From Gammaproteobacteria bacterium (GTDB lineage Bacteria > Pseudomonadota > Gammaproteobacteria > Pseudomonadales > Halomonadaceae): a stretch of DNA of 17,455 nucleotides. The notes below the pieces were generated by a model. It was given only the letters and a program-made list of their open reading frames with translations. It had not been told where the DNA came from and ran no database searches. The stretch is taken from the NCBI GenBank assembly GCA_023485185.1, contig JAMCZP010000324.1:1-17455 (forward strand). The letters are read 5' to 3'. The position numbers and the translations under genes were made by a program. How positions within the stretch are numbered: position 1 is the stretch's first letter; every line of letters starts with the position of its first letter. Below are positions 9,533 through 16,290 of the stretch, one piece after another.

Positions 9533-10294
9533 ATGATTCAGCGAGATCAATTAGTGGCAGCCTGTGACCATCAGTTGCGTGCGGGGCAATTTAAGGATTT
9601 CACCATTAATGGCTTACAGGTAGCCGGGTGTGACCAGGTTCAGCGTGTGATGACTGGTGTGACGGCATGCCAGGCACTGCTCGACGAAGCGGTTACATGG
9701 CAGGCGGACATGGTGTTAGTTCATCATGGTTATTTTTGGAAAAACGAGCCGGTTGCAATCACCGGTATGAAACAAAAACGAATTAAAACGTTGCTTGACC
9801 ATGATATTAACTTACTGGCCTATCACTTGCCGCTGGATGCGCACGCAGAAATGGGTAATAACGCAGAGCTGGCTAGGCTTTTGGGTTGGAAGGTGGAGGG
9901 CTGTATCGATGGTGAGCTAGGCGAAGGGTTGCTATGGGCAGGGCGTTTAACTCAGCCGCAAACGCTTCAGGTGCTAGCAGAGCAAATTGCTCAAACGCTG
10001 CGGCGAGAGCCATTGGTGATTGAGGCACCTGGCGTGGGAGAAATCGAGCGTATCGCCTGGTGCACAGGAGGCGCGCAAGACATGATAACGGACGCTTTTG
10101 AAGCGGGTGCACAAGTGTTTGTGTCGGGGGAGATTTCGGAGCGGACTACCCATCTAGCTCGAGAAATGGGCATTCATTATATTGCCGCCGGTCATCATGC
10201 TACTGAACGCTATGGCATTCAGGCGATGGGGGAGTGGTTGGCAGATGAGTACGGCGTGGAACACCGTTTTGTTGATATCGATAATCCCGCTTAA
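9533..10294 (+). CDS. Nif3/YbgI-family dinuclear metal-binding protein
   Basis: Member of the NIF3/DUF34 family (also labelled GTP cyclohydrolase 1 type 2-like), a hexameric-ring protein with a two-metal site; the physiological reaction is not settled. At 253 aa it has E. coli YbgI length. Likely metal ligands are visible by motif: H64-H65 in VLVHHGYFWK, D102 in LAYHLPLDAH, and H221 with E225 in AAGHHATERYG. Other family marks are TINGLQV (24-30) and WCTGGAQDM (176-184). A good AAGGAG at 9522-9527, 5 nt before the ATG, fixes the start. It is divergent from the DegS-type gene across 131 bp and convergent with yhcB. Confidence 0.92.
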   Translation: MIQRDQLVAACDHQLRAGQFKDFTINGLQVAGCDQVQRVMTGVTACQALLDEAVTWQADMVLVHHGYFWKNEPVAITGMKQKRIKTLLDHDINLLAYHLPLDAHAEMGNNAELARLLGWKVEGCIDGELGEGLLWAGRLTQPQTLQVLAEQIAQTLRREPLVIEAPGVGEIERIAWCTGGAQDMITDAFEAGAQVFVSGEISERTTHLAREMGIHYIAAGHHATERYGIQAMGEWLADEYGVEHRFVDIDNPA

Positions 10295-10306
10295 TCACTT
10301 AAAAGC

Positions 10307-10340
10307 CCTGTATGGCTCATATGCCTGTATGGCTCATATG
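10307..10340 (+). repeat. Perfect tandem duplication of a 17-bp unit
   Basis: CCTGTATGGCTCATATG occurs twice with no gap (10307-10323 and 10324-10340), 12 bp after the nif3-family stop. Each unit contains the small dyad TATGgctCATA. It is noncoding and probably a recent slippage duplication, although paired dyads one and a half helical turns apart could also be protein sites. Confidence 0.9.
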
Positions 10341-10366
10341 TTAGTAGGGAGTTTTAAGGGGCAATA

Positions 10367-10398
10367 ATGCTGCGACGTTTGAAAAGCGCTCGCAGCAT
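10367..10398 (+). terminator. Hairpin in the nif3-yhcB convergent gap, possible terminator
   Basis: ATGCTGCGA (10367-10375) pairs perfectly with TCGCAGCAT (10390-10398) around a 14-nt loop. It lies between convergent stops at 10294 and 10439, so it could end transcription from either side. No clean T-run follows on either strand, so intrinsic termination would be weak. Confidence 0.4.
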
Positions 10399-10438
10399 GC
10401 TTTATGACCACTATAGCTTTTTGATCGGAATGGTTTAA

Positions 10439-10897
10439 TCAGTAGCGCGGTGGTTGGGGCGTGGCTGCCTGACTGCCTTTCAAGCCAAAGTCTTCAGATA
10501 GTGTGCCACCTTTGCCGTCTGCGTAATCACGCGGGATGGCGGGGGCGGACGTCTGATCAGTGGAAGGCGACGTTTTGGCAGAGTGAGAGCCGCTAAAGTC
10601 AAGGCTGGGCTGAATGGCAGCATCACGAATATTCCATTCCGCCGCGTCTTCTTTGAGCTGTTGCTCTAACTGGTTGGCTTCATCGCGTATGTTGCCGAGT
10701 CGTTGGTAAATGCCACTTAAATGGCTGCCTACGCTGCTCTTCATTTCAGCAATTTGGTGTTCGCGTTCGAGTAGTTTTTGCCGCATGGCTGCTGCTTGCC
10801 GTTGGCTTTTGCTGAATAGACGGTAACAGCCCATGCCAGCAATAAAGCCGACGACAAGACCAATAATAGCAAAGGTTAATGATGAGCTTGGGTCCAC
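10439..10897 (-). CDS. zapG: YhcB/ZapG family (DUF1043) inner-membrane coiled-coil protein
   Basis: Inner-membrane protein of the DUF1043 family; E. coli YhcB (ZapG) is associated with the divisome and the elongation machinery and affects envelope growth. The 152-aa product has one N-terminal membrane helix (about residues 8-25: FAIIGLVVGFIAGMGCY), a basic then heptad-rich coiled coil (about 30-85, including MRQKLLEREHQIAEMKSSVG), and a polar, probably disordered tail ending PPRY. It starts with GTG at 10897, supported by AGGGAG 6 nt upstream on the minus strand. Transcribed divergently from zapE, another division-linked gene. The family call rests on topology, length and neighbourhood more than on residues. 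Confidence 0.85.
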   Translation of the reverse strand: MDPSSSLTFAIIGLVVGFIAGMGCYRLFSKSQRQAAAMRQKLLEREHQIAEMKSSVGSHLSGIYQRLGNIRDEANQLEQQLKEDAAEWNIRDAAIQPSLDFSGSHSAKTSPSTDQTSAPAIPRDYADGKGGTLSEDFGLKGSQAATPQPPRY

Positions 10898-10967
10898 AGT
10901 GTTCTCCCTGGCGCCTTATATAACAGCGGCTGCATTCGTCAGCAGCTTATGAATGAAACAGGCTGCC

Positions 10968-10998
10968 ATTATAGGCGTCAGTCTGCCGGTTGGGTCAA
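10968..10998 (-). promoter_or_regulatory. Candidate sigma-70 promoter for the yhcB gene
   Basis: On the minus strand, TTGACC (10998-10993) and a perfect TATAAT (10973-10968) are separated by 19 bp, about 70 bp upstream of the GTG start. Both hexamers are near consensus (5/6 and 6/6); the spacer is two bases longer than optimal. Confidence 0.5.
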
Positions 10999-11028
10999 TC
11001 CACTCATGCGTTAACATGCCTCTATAGG

Positions 11029-11034
11029 TATAAT
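11029..11034 (+). promoter_or_regulatory. Candidate -10 element for zapE
   Basis: A perfect TATAAT lies 67 bp upstream of the zapE ATG. No matching -35 is found at 16-18 bp; TTAACA (11011-11016) is too close (12-bp spacer). If used, this start would lie back-to-back with the yhcB promoter. Confidence 0.35.
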
Positions 11035-11101
11035 CACACCCTTCTTAGGGTTGCCAGTGCTCATGCTGGGTCCTGCATTACCTGCTGTAGGAGGCAAGTG
11101 C

Positions 11102-12286
11102 ATGTCATCAAAATCTGCGTCTAAGGTGCCATCTGTCACGCGCCCTGCAACGCCTATGGAGCGCTACCGCGCTGATTTAGAACGCGATGATTTTCAGTAT
11201 GATCCATCCCAGGAAGAGGCTGTGCGTCATCTTCAACGCTTATATGATGAACTTGTAGCCGCGCCGACAACCATGCCTAAGGCGTTGGTGGCCAATAAAG
11301 GATTCAGGGCTAAGGTGGCAGGCTTGATGGGTAAAAAAGCCTCATCCGCGAGAGAACCTTTTCTGCCTCGAGTTAAAGGACTCTATTTTTGGGGTGGAGT
11401 GGGACGCGGCAAAACCTATTTGGTGGATACCTTTTATGAGGCATTGCCGTTTCCTGACAAAATGCGCACCCACTTTCACCGTTTTATGCAGCGGGTTCAT
11501 AATGAGCTGACGCATTATAAAGGAGAGAAAAATCCGTTGACGTTGATCGCTGGGAAGTTTGCCACTGAGGCCAGGGTGATCTGCTTTGATGAGTTTTTTG
11601 TTAAAGACATTACCGATGCGATGATTCTCGCCAACCTGCTGGAGGCGTTATTTGAGCGGGGAGTGGTATTGGTGGCAACGTCAAACATCGTGCCTAACGA
11701 CCTATATAAAGACGGGTTGCAGCGAGCGCGCTTTTTGCCAGCCATAGAGCTCGTTAACCGTCACTGCGAGGTGGTTAATGTTGATTCAGGAGTGGATTAT
11801 CGGTTACGTGCGTTAGAGCGCGCCGCTATTTTTCACTCCCCGCTAGATGAACAGGCCGAGCGCGAGCTTGCGCGTAGTTTTCGAGAAATTGCTGGTCATG
11901 AGGGGGAAGTGGATGCGCCGCTTGAGGTTAATCACCGGGTGCTGAAAACCCGCCGCTTGCATGAAGACGTTGCATGGTTTGAGTTTCTAGAGCTTTGCGA
12001 TGGGCCTCGCAGCCAAAATGACTATATTGAGTTGGCTCGTGAGTTTCATACGGTGGTAGTGTCCAATGTCACCTATATGGATGCTAAAAAAGATGACCAG
12101 GCGCGGCGCTTTATTAATATGGTCGATGAGTTTTATGATCGCGGCGTGAAGCTGCTGATGTCGGCCGAAGGGCCAATTGAGGAGCTTTATCGGGATGGAA
12201 AGCTAACGTTTGAGTTCCAGCGAACGCTTTCGCGCTTGCAAGAGATGCAGTCTCGGGAGTATCTCGGCCTACCTCACAAGCCTTAA
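11102..12286 (+). CDS. zapE: Cell division ATPase ZapE (AFG1-like)
   Basis: Cytoplasmic AFG1/LACE1-type P-loop ATPase. E. coli ZapE associates with the Z-ring late in constriction under stress and affects FtsZ polymer stability. The 394-aa product (E. coli 375) carries Walker A GGVGRGKT (98-105), Walker B VICFDE (159-164), the AFG1 hallmark DEFFVKDITDAMIL, and TSNIVPNDLYKDGLQRARFL. I chose the ATG at 11102: AGGAGG at 11089-11094 lies 7 nt upstream, while in-frame TTG/ATG codons further up (from 11051) lack a ribosome site. It is divergent from yhcB and upstream of rplM in the same direction, but rplM has its own promoter. Confidence 0.95.
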   Translation: MSSKSASKVPSVTRPATPMERYRADLERDDFQYDPSQEEAVRHLQRLYDELVAAPTTMPKALVANKGFRAKVAGLMGKKASSAREPFLPRVKGLYFWGGVGRGKTYLVDTFYEALPFPDKMRTHFHRFMQRVHNELTHYKGEKNPLTLIAGKFATEARVICFDEFFVKDITDAMILANLLEALFERGVVLVATSNIVPNDLYKDGLQRARFLPAIELVNRHCEVVNVDSGVDYRLRALERAAIFHSPLDEQAERELARSFREIAGHEGEVDAPLEVNHRVLKTRRLHEDVAWFEFLELCDGPRSQNDYIELAREFHTVVVSNVTYMDAKKDDQARRFINMVDEFYDRGVKLLMSAEGPIEELYRDGKLTFEFQRTLSRLQEMQSREYLGLPHKP

Positions 12287-12331
12287 ACATACCCTGAATT
12301 TTACTGTTTGATAAAAAAGTCGCGATGACGC

Positions 12332-12360
12332 TTAACTTGCCGTTATCCTTGCTGTAGAAT
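12332..12360 (+). promoter_or_regulatory. Candidate promoter of the rplM-rpsI operon
   Basis: TTAACT (12332-12337) and TAGAAT (12355-12360) are spaced exactly 17 bp, and the -10 is followed by a GC-rich discriminator (GCCGCCTCGC). A GC-rich discriminator is typical of rRNA and ribosomal-protein promoters under stringent (ppGpp) control, which fits the operon. The start would be near 12367, giving a leader of about 108 nt. Confidence 0.6.
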
Positions 12361-12377
12361 GCCGCCTCGCTACACAT

Positions 12378-12466
12378 GTTGCCTGTGAATGCAGGCAACC
12401 AAAAAGAATAGGGATGGTGCTTCACCGTGTAACGGTGTGAGTCACCCAATACATTTAATCTGGTGA
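12378..12466 (+). promoter_or_regulatory. Structured rplM 5' leader with possible Shine-Dalgarno sequestration
   Basis: Two perfect hairpins occur: GTTGCCTG/CAGGCAAC (12378-12385 with 12392-12399, 6-nt loop) and CACCGT/ACGGTG (12423-12428 with 12432-12437, 3-nt loop). The likely ribosome site GGTGA (12462-12466, 8 nt before the ATG) can pair with TCACC at 12442-12446, or with the TCACC at 12422-12426 that otherwise belongs to the second hairpin. Mutually exclusive pairings around a ribosome site suggest translational feedback. E. coli L13 is reported to repress its own operon; a link here is inference. Confidence 0.45.
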
Positions 12467-12474
12467 TTTTATCC

Positions 12475-12903
12475 ATGAAGACGTTCAGTGCTAAGCCGCA
12501 GTCCGTCCAGCGCGACTGGTATGTTGTCGACGCTAAGGACAAAACGCTCGGTCGCCTGGCCACCGAGATTGCTCGTCGCCTGCGTGGCAAGCATAAGCCC
12601 GAATTTACCCCTCACGTTGATACCGGTGACTATATTGTCGTTATCAACGCAGAGAAAGTCCATGTGACTGGCAACAAGGCGAAGGCTAAAACCTATTACC
12701 GCCACACTGGTTACCCGGGCGGTCTGCGCTCTATGACATTCGACAAGATGCTTGATCATGCGCCCGAGCGCATCATTGAGTCAGCCGTAAAAGGCATGTT
12801 GCCGAAAGGTCCTTTGGGTCGCGCTATGTACACGAAGCTAAAAGTGTACGCCGGTGCCGAGCATCCGCATGCTGCCCAACAGCCGCTTGAACTAGACATC
12901 TGA
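12475..12903 (+). CDS. rplM: 50S ribosomal protein L13
   Basis: Early-assembling large-subunit protein. The 142-aa product equals the E. coli length and matches throughout, including [52 protein letters not shown] and the ending [11 protein letters not shown]. The start is the ATG at 12475 with the conserved N-terminus MKTFSAKP; an in-frame GTG 12 nt upstream (12463) overlaps the ribosome site and is rejected. It is followed by rpsI after 13 bp, the universal rplM-rpsI pair. Confidence 0.99.
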   Translation: MKTFSAKPQSVQRDWYVVDAKDKTLGRLATEIARRLRGKHKPEFTPHVDTGDYIVVINAEKVHVTGNKAKAKTYYRHTGYPGGLRSMTFDKMLDHAPERIIESAVKGMLPKGPLGRAMYTKLKVYAGAEHPHAAQQPLELDI

Positions 12904-12916
12904 GGAAATCTTCGCC

Positions 12917-13306
12917 ATGACACAGCAGTATTACGGTACCGGGCGCCGCAAGACTTCCACCGCTCGCGTGTTTATGAAGCCAGGCTCTGGCAAAATCACC
13001 GTCAACAGCCAAGACCTTGACCTTTATTTTGGTCGTGTAACGGGTCGTATGGTTGTCCGTCAGCCGCTCGAGTTGACTGAAACGTTGAACCAGTTTGACA
13101 TTTTTGTCACTGTTGCCGGTGGTGGTGGTTCTTCTCAGGCAGGCGCTATTCGTCACGGCATTACCCGTGCCCTGATGAACTACAATGAAGATCTGCGTCC
13201 TACGCTGCGTGCCGCTGGCTACGTAACGCGTGACGCCCGTCAAGTTGAGCGTAAGAAAGTCGGCCTGCGTAAAGCACGTCGTCGTCCGCAATTCTCTAAG
13301 CGTTAA
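12917..13306 (+). CDS. rpsI: 30S ribosomal protein S9
   Basis: Small-subunit head protein whose C-terminal tail contacts the P-site tRNA. At 129 aa (E. coli 130) it begins [18 protein letters not shown], has the basic C-terminal [18 protein letters not shown] and retains the conserved terminal SKR. Second gene of the rplM operon, with a purine-rich TGAGGAAA upstream of the ATG. A strong intrinsic terminator begins 22 bp after its stop. Confidence 0.99.
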   Translation: MTQQYYGTGRRKTSTARVFMKPGSGKITVNSQDLDLYFGRVTGRMVVRQPLELTETLNQFDIFVTVAGGGGSSQAGAIRHGITRALMNYNEDLRPTLRAAGYVTRDARQVERKKVGLRKARRRPQFSKR

Positions 13307-13328
13307 GTACTTACGCTATGCGGCAAGG

Positions 13329-13357
13329 CGCCCAGGTCATCGACCTGGGCGTTTTTT
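13329..13357 (+). terminator. Strong Rho-independent terminator of rplM-rpsI
   Basis: CGCCCAGGTC (13329-13338) pairs perfectly with GACCTGGGCG (13342-13351) around the loop ATC, followed by six T residues (13352-13357). The 10-bp GC-rich stem and T-run are textbook and insulate petABC from the ribosomal operon. Confidence 0.93.
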
Positions 13358-13427
13358 ATTGGAATATCAAAAAATTATATTGCTCGTACCACTATGGTCA
13401 CGGGTAGTTGTTCTTGTGTATAGCGCT

Positions 13428-13456
13428 TTGTTTTTTTACCATAGAGCGTATTTAAT
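13428..13456 (+). promoter_or_regulatory. Candidate petABC promoter
   Basis: TTGTTT (13428-13433) and TTTAAT (13451-13456) are spaced 17 bp apart, about 60 bp upstream of petA and downstream of the ribosomal terminator. The -10 matches 5/6 and the -35 only 3/6, so strength may depend on other factors. Confidence 0.4.
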
Positions 13457-13462
13457 ATTCGT

Positions 13463-13485
13463 CGCCGCAAGACGCCTTTGCGGCG
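13463..13485 (+). promoter_or_regulatory. GC-rich palindrome at the petA transcription start/5' UTR
   Basis: CGCCGCAA (13463-13470) pairs perfectly with TTGCGGCG (13478-13485) around a 7-nt loop. It begins 7 bp after the candidate -10, so it is either an operator over the start site or a 5'-end hairpin of the pet mRNA. It ends about 16 nt before the ribosome site, so it does not cover it. Confidence 0.5.
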
Positions 13486-13515
13486 GAACGGGTAAGCTGA
13501 TGGGAGAAACCTGAA

Positions 13516-14115
13516 ATGGCAGATAACGGCGTAAACAAAGGCCGACGCCGTTTCCTCGTAGGCGCCACCTCCGTTGTGGGTGCGGTAGGTGCTGTCGGGG
13601 TTGCGGTCCCCTTTGTGGCTTCTTGGCAGCCTAGTGCCAGGGCAAGAGCGGCGGGTGCTCCCGTTCAAGCAGATATATCAAGGCTTGAACCAGGACAGCG
13701 TATGACCGTCGAATGGCGTGGTCGTCCTATATGGATTATCAATCGCACACCCGAAATGATCGAGCGCACTGAGTCGCTGGATGATGGGATGCTGGCCGAC
13801 CCAGACTCTGAAGTTCCGCAGCAGCCGGGATATATTACCGGTGATTTGCGGTCGATCAGACCTGAGATCGGTGTATTAATTGGTATCTGTACGCACTTGG
13901 GTTGTTCGCCGCTTTTCCGGCCTGAGCCTGACGCAGAGGGCGTAGGTGTTGATAACTGGCCGGGCGGTTTCTTCTGTCCTTGCCATGGTTCGCGCTTTGA
14001 TTTGGCTGGCCGCGTATTTAGTAATGTACCTGCGCCGACCAATCTTGAGGTGCCACCCTACCGCTTTGAAAATGATGACATCGTTATCATCGGCGAAGAT
14101 GAGGAGTCTGCCTAA
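13516..14115 (+). CDS. petA: Ubiquinol-cytochrome c reductase Rieske iron-sulfur subunit PetA
   Basis: [2Fe-2S] subunit of the cytochrome bc1 complex that takes an electron from ubiquinol and passes it to cytochrome c1 in the periplasm. The 199-aa product has an N-terminal RRRFLVGAT twin-arginine-like motif (10-18) with a single membrane helix (about 14-36), as expected for Tat insertion, then the Rieske domain. Cluster boxes: CTHLGC (125-130) and CPCHGS (154-159). By family rule C125, H127, C154 and H157 are ligands and C130-C156 form the disulfide. GGGAGA 8 nt upstream supports the ATG. It overlaps petB by one base (TAATG). Confidence 0.98.
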   Translation: MADNGVNKGRRRFLVGATSVVGAVGAVGVAVPFVASWQPSARARAAGAPVQADISRLEPGQRMTVEWRGRPIWIINRTPEMIERTESLDDGMLADPDSEVPQQPGYITGDLRSIRPEIGVLIGICTHLGCSPLFRPEPDAEGVGVDNWPGGFFCPCHGSRFDLAGRVFSNVPAPTNLEVPPYRFENDDIVIIGEDEESA

Positions 14116-15374
14116 TGGGTAATCCGAATAAAGCCAAGGCGGAAAAGGGCGTCATGCGCTGGGTAGACGACCGTTTTCCCGCAACGCAGTTGTGGCAAGA
14201 GCATCTCTCCAAATACTATGCACCGAAGAACTTTAACTTTTGGTACTTTTTTGGCTCGTTAGCGCTCCTGGCACTCGTCAACCAAATCTTGACCGGGGTT
14301 TGGTTAACCATGAGTTTCAACCCTTCAGCTGAAGGTGCTTTTAATTCCGTCGAGTATATTATGCGCGACGTAGAGTGGGGCTGGCTGATTCGCTACATGC
14401 ACACTACCGGTGCCTCTGCCTTCTTTCTGGTTGTTTATCTGCACATGTTCCGTGGCCTTTTATATGGTTCTTACAAAGCCCCTCGCGAGTTAGTGTGGGT
14501 TTTTGGTATGACCATTTATTTAGTGCTAATGGCAGAAGCCTTTATGGGCTACCTGCTGCCATGGGGGCAAATGTCCTACTGGGGCGCGCAGGTTATTATC
14601 TCGTTGTTCTCGGCTATTCCCGGTATCGGTCCGGATTTAGCGCAGTGGGTGCGCGGTGACTACCTGATTTCGGGTATTACTCTTAACCGTTTCTTTGCGT
14701 TACATGTCGTCGCTTTACCAATCGTTATCTTGGCGCTTGTCGTGCTACATATCATTGCTCTCCATGAAGTGGGTTCCAACAACCCTGACGGTATTGATAT
14801 TAAAGAGAAGAAAGATGAGACAGGTAAGCCGTTAGACGGTATTCCTTTCCATCCGTATTACACCGTTAAAGACCTAGTTGGTGTGGCAGTATTCCTATTC
14901 GTATTCTGTGTTGTCGTATTCTACTTCCCAGAAGGTGGTGGTTACTTCATCGAGCGGCCTAACTTTGAGCCTGCTAACCCGCTGCAAACACCTGATCATA
15001 TTGCGCCTGTTTGGTACATGACACCTTTCTACGCCATTCTGCGAGCGATTACTTTCTCGATCTTTGGTTTAGATGCTAAGTTCCTGGGCGTTGTGTTTAT
15101 GGGGGCTGCCATCGGAGTGTTGTTCGTCTTGCCTTGGCTTGACCGCAGTCCTGTACGTTCAATGCGCTATAAAGGTTGGATGTCGAGAGTCATGCTGGCA
15201 CTGTTTGCTATCAGCTTCATCATTCTAGGTATCTTGGGTGTACTGCCATCCACGGCAGGGCGAACCATTCTGGCGCAGGTGTGCACCGTCATTTATTTCG
15301 CCTTCTTTGTCTTGATGCCGTTCTACACCAAGCTGGAGAAGACTAAACCTGTTCCGGAAAGGGTGACTGGCTAA
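14115..15374 (+). CDS. petB: Cytochrome b subunit of the bc1 complex PetB
   Basis: Eight-helix membrane subunit holding two b hemes and both quinone sites. The 419-aa protein is a full-length fused cytochrome b (b6-like N-part plus subunit IV-like C-part). Heme ligands: H96 and H110 in helix B (RYMHTTGASAFFLVVYLHMF), and H197 and H212 in helix D (FFALHVVALP...VVLHIIALHEVG). The helix D pair has 14 residues between, one more than in alphaproteobacterial and mitochondrial cytochrome b. The Qo-site PEWY motif reads PVWY here (APVWYMTPFYAILRA). GAGGAG (14101-14106) is the ribosome site. One-base stop/start overlaps with petA and petC indicate coupled translation. Confidence 0.98.
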   Translation: MGNPNKAKAEKGVMRWVDDRFPATQLWQEHLSKYYAPKNFNFWYFFGSLALLALVNQILTGVWLTMSFNPSAEGAFNSVEYIMRDVEWGWLIRYMHTTGASAFFLVVYLHMFRGLLYGSYKAPRELVWVFGMTIYLVLMAEAFMGYLLPWGQMSYWGAQVIISLFSAIPGIGPDLAQWVRGDYLISGITLNRFFALHVVALPIVILALVVLHIIALHEVGSNNPDGIDIKEKKDETGKPLDGIPFHPYYTVKDLVGVAVFLFVFCVVVFYFPEGGGYFIERPNFEPANPLQTPDHIAPVWYMTPFYAILRAITFSIFGLDAKFLGVVFMGAAIGVLFVLPWLDRSPVRSMRYKGWMSRVMLALFAISFIILGILGVLPSTAGRTILAQVCTVIYFAFFVLMPFYTKLEKTKPVPERVTG

Positions 15375-16141
15375 TGAAAAAGCATCTATTAGCACTACTT
15401 TTCGCGATAGTGCCCGTAACAGCAATGGCGGCACCGGCAACAAGCGTGCCTCATTCGATGGATCCTGACCTGCATGACCAGGCCTCGTTGCAGAATGGCA
15501 TGAAGTTATATGTCAACTACTGCATGGGTTGTCACTCTTTGGAGCATCAGCGTTTCGCGCGTGCCGCGGATGATCTGGGTATTCCCCAGGACCTGATGGA
15601 AGAGAATCTGATTTTCTCTTCAGACTTGGCCTTCAACGACCAAATGCATATTTCCATGGACAGTGGTGATGCAGAGGCATGGTTTGGTGCACCGCCGCCG
15701 GACCTAACGCTACATTCACGTTTGCGTGGTGGGGATTGGATTTACTCCTATCTACTCGGTTTCTACCGCGACCCTACTCGTCCTACCGGTGTGAACAACA
15801 CGGTGTTCGATTTGGTAGCCATGCCTAACGTGCTTGAGCCCTTACAAGGTGTCCAGGAGCTTGTGTGCTCTGAGACCGATCGTCCGGTTGAAGGCCAAGA
15901 GCCTGACTCTCTTTCAGGCATGTATCAGTCTTGTGACGTCCTGCAAGTAACACAGCCTGGAGAGCTGGAACCAGCTGAGTTTGAGGAAGCGGTTTATGAT
16001 TTAACCAATTTCTTGGTCTATGTTGGTGAACCCTCTAAGCTTCAGGCTCAAGCATTGGCGCCTAAAGTACTGATCTTTATCTTTATTTTCGGTGTGATTG
16101 CTTACCTGCTCAAGCGTGAGTACTGGCGAGATATCCACTAA
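15374..16141 (+). CDS. petC: Cytochrome c1 subunit PetC
   Basis: Membrane-anchored c-type cytochrome that passes electrons from the Rieske protein to soluble cytochrome c. The 255-aa precursor has a Sec signal peptide (MKKHLLALLFAIVPVTAMA, likely cut after residue 19), one heme motif CMGCH (50-54), the likely axial methionine M150 in VAMPNVLEPLQG, and a C-terminal membrane helix (about 229-246) ending in a basic cytoplasmic tail. Two extra cysteines, C165 and C187, could form a stabilising disulfide like the one known in Rhodobacter cytochrome c1. The start overlaps the petB stop by one base, and a terminator begins 24 bp after its own stop. Confidence 0.97.
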   Translation: MKKHLLALLFAIVPVTAMAAPATSVPHSMDPDLHDQASLQNGMKLYVNYCMGCHSLEHQRFARAADDLGIPQDLMEENLIFSSDLAFNDQMHISMDSGDAEAWFGAPPPDLTLHSRLRGGDWIYSYLLGFYRDPTRPTGVNNTVFDLVAMPNVLEPLQGVQELVCSETDRPVEGQEPDSLSGMYQSCDVLQVTQPGELEPAEFEEAVYDLTNFLVYVGEPSKLQAQALAPKVLIFIFIFGVIAYLLKREYWRDIH

Positions 16142-16165
16142 TTAGCAATAACTGATGATCAGTGG

Positions 16166-16197
16166 GGCGCACGGTGTAAGCCGTGCGCCTTTTGTTT
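16166..16197 (+). terminator. Rho-independent terminator of petABC
   Basis: GGCGCACGG (16166-16174) pairs perfectly with CCGTGCGCC (16181-16189) around a 6-nt loop, followed by TTTTGTTT. It separates petABC from sspAB, so sspA must have its own promoter in 16198-16290, where I see no convincing -35/-10 pair. Confidence 0.9.
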
Positions 16198-16290
16198 GTC
16201 GGTATGACAATAAAGCAACGCTAGCTGGCTTCCCCTAAGATAGGGCTGGCGTGTTATTATTCTAGATTGTTTTGATGCGAGGATGCTTTC

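Noticed and set aside
10182..10367. 61-codon rightward frame covering the 17-bp tandem repeat
   Set aside because: Most of it overlaps the nif3-family gene in another frame, and its tail is generated by the repeat.
11051..11101. Longer zapE start (TTG at 11051)
   Set aside because: No ribosome site precedes it, whereas AGGAGG sits 7 nt before the ATG at 11102; the extra 17 residues are not family-like.
12824..13291. 155-codon leftward frame opposite rplM/rpsI
   Set aside because: It is antisense to highly conserved ribosomal protein genes; a byproduct of their codon bias.
13230..13514. 94-codon rightward frame ending just before petA, with hydrophobic stretches
   Set aside because: It overlaps the end of rpsI, runs through the strong terminator hairpin and the pet promoter region, and has no ribosome site.
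16152..16162. Short palindrome CTGATgATCAG after petC
   Set aside because: An 11-bp dyad next to a clear terminator is expected by chance and has no further support.
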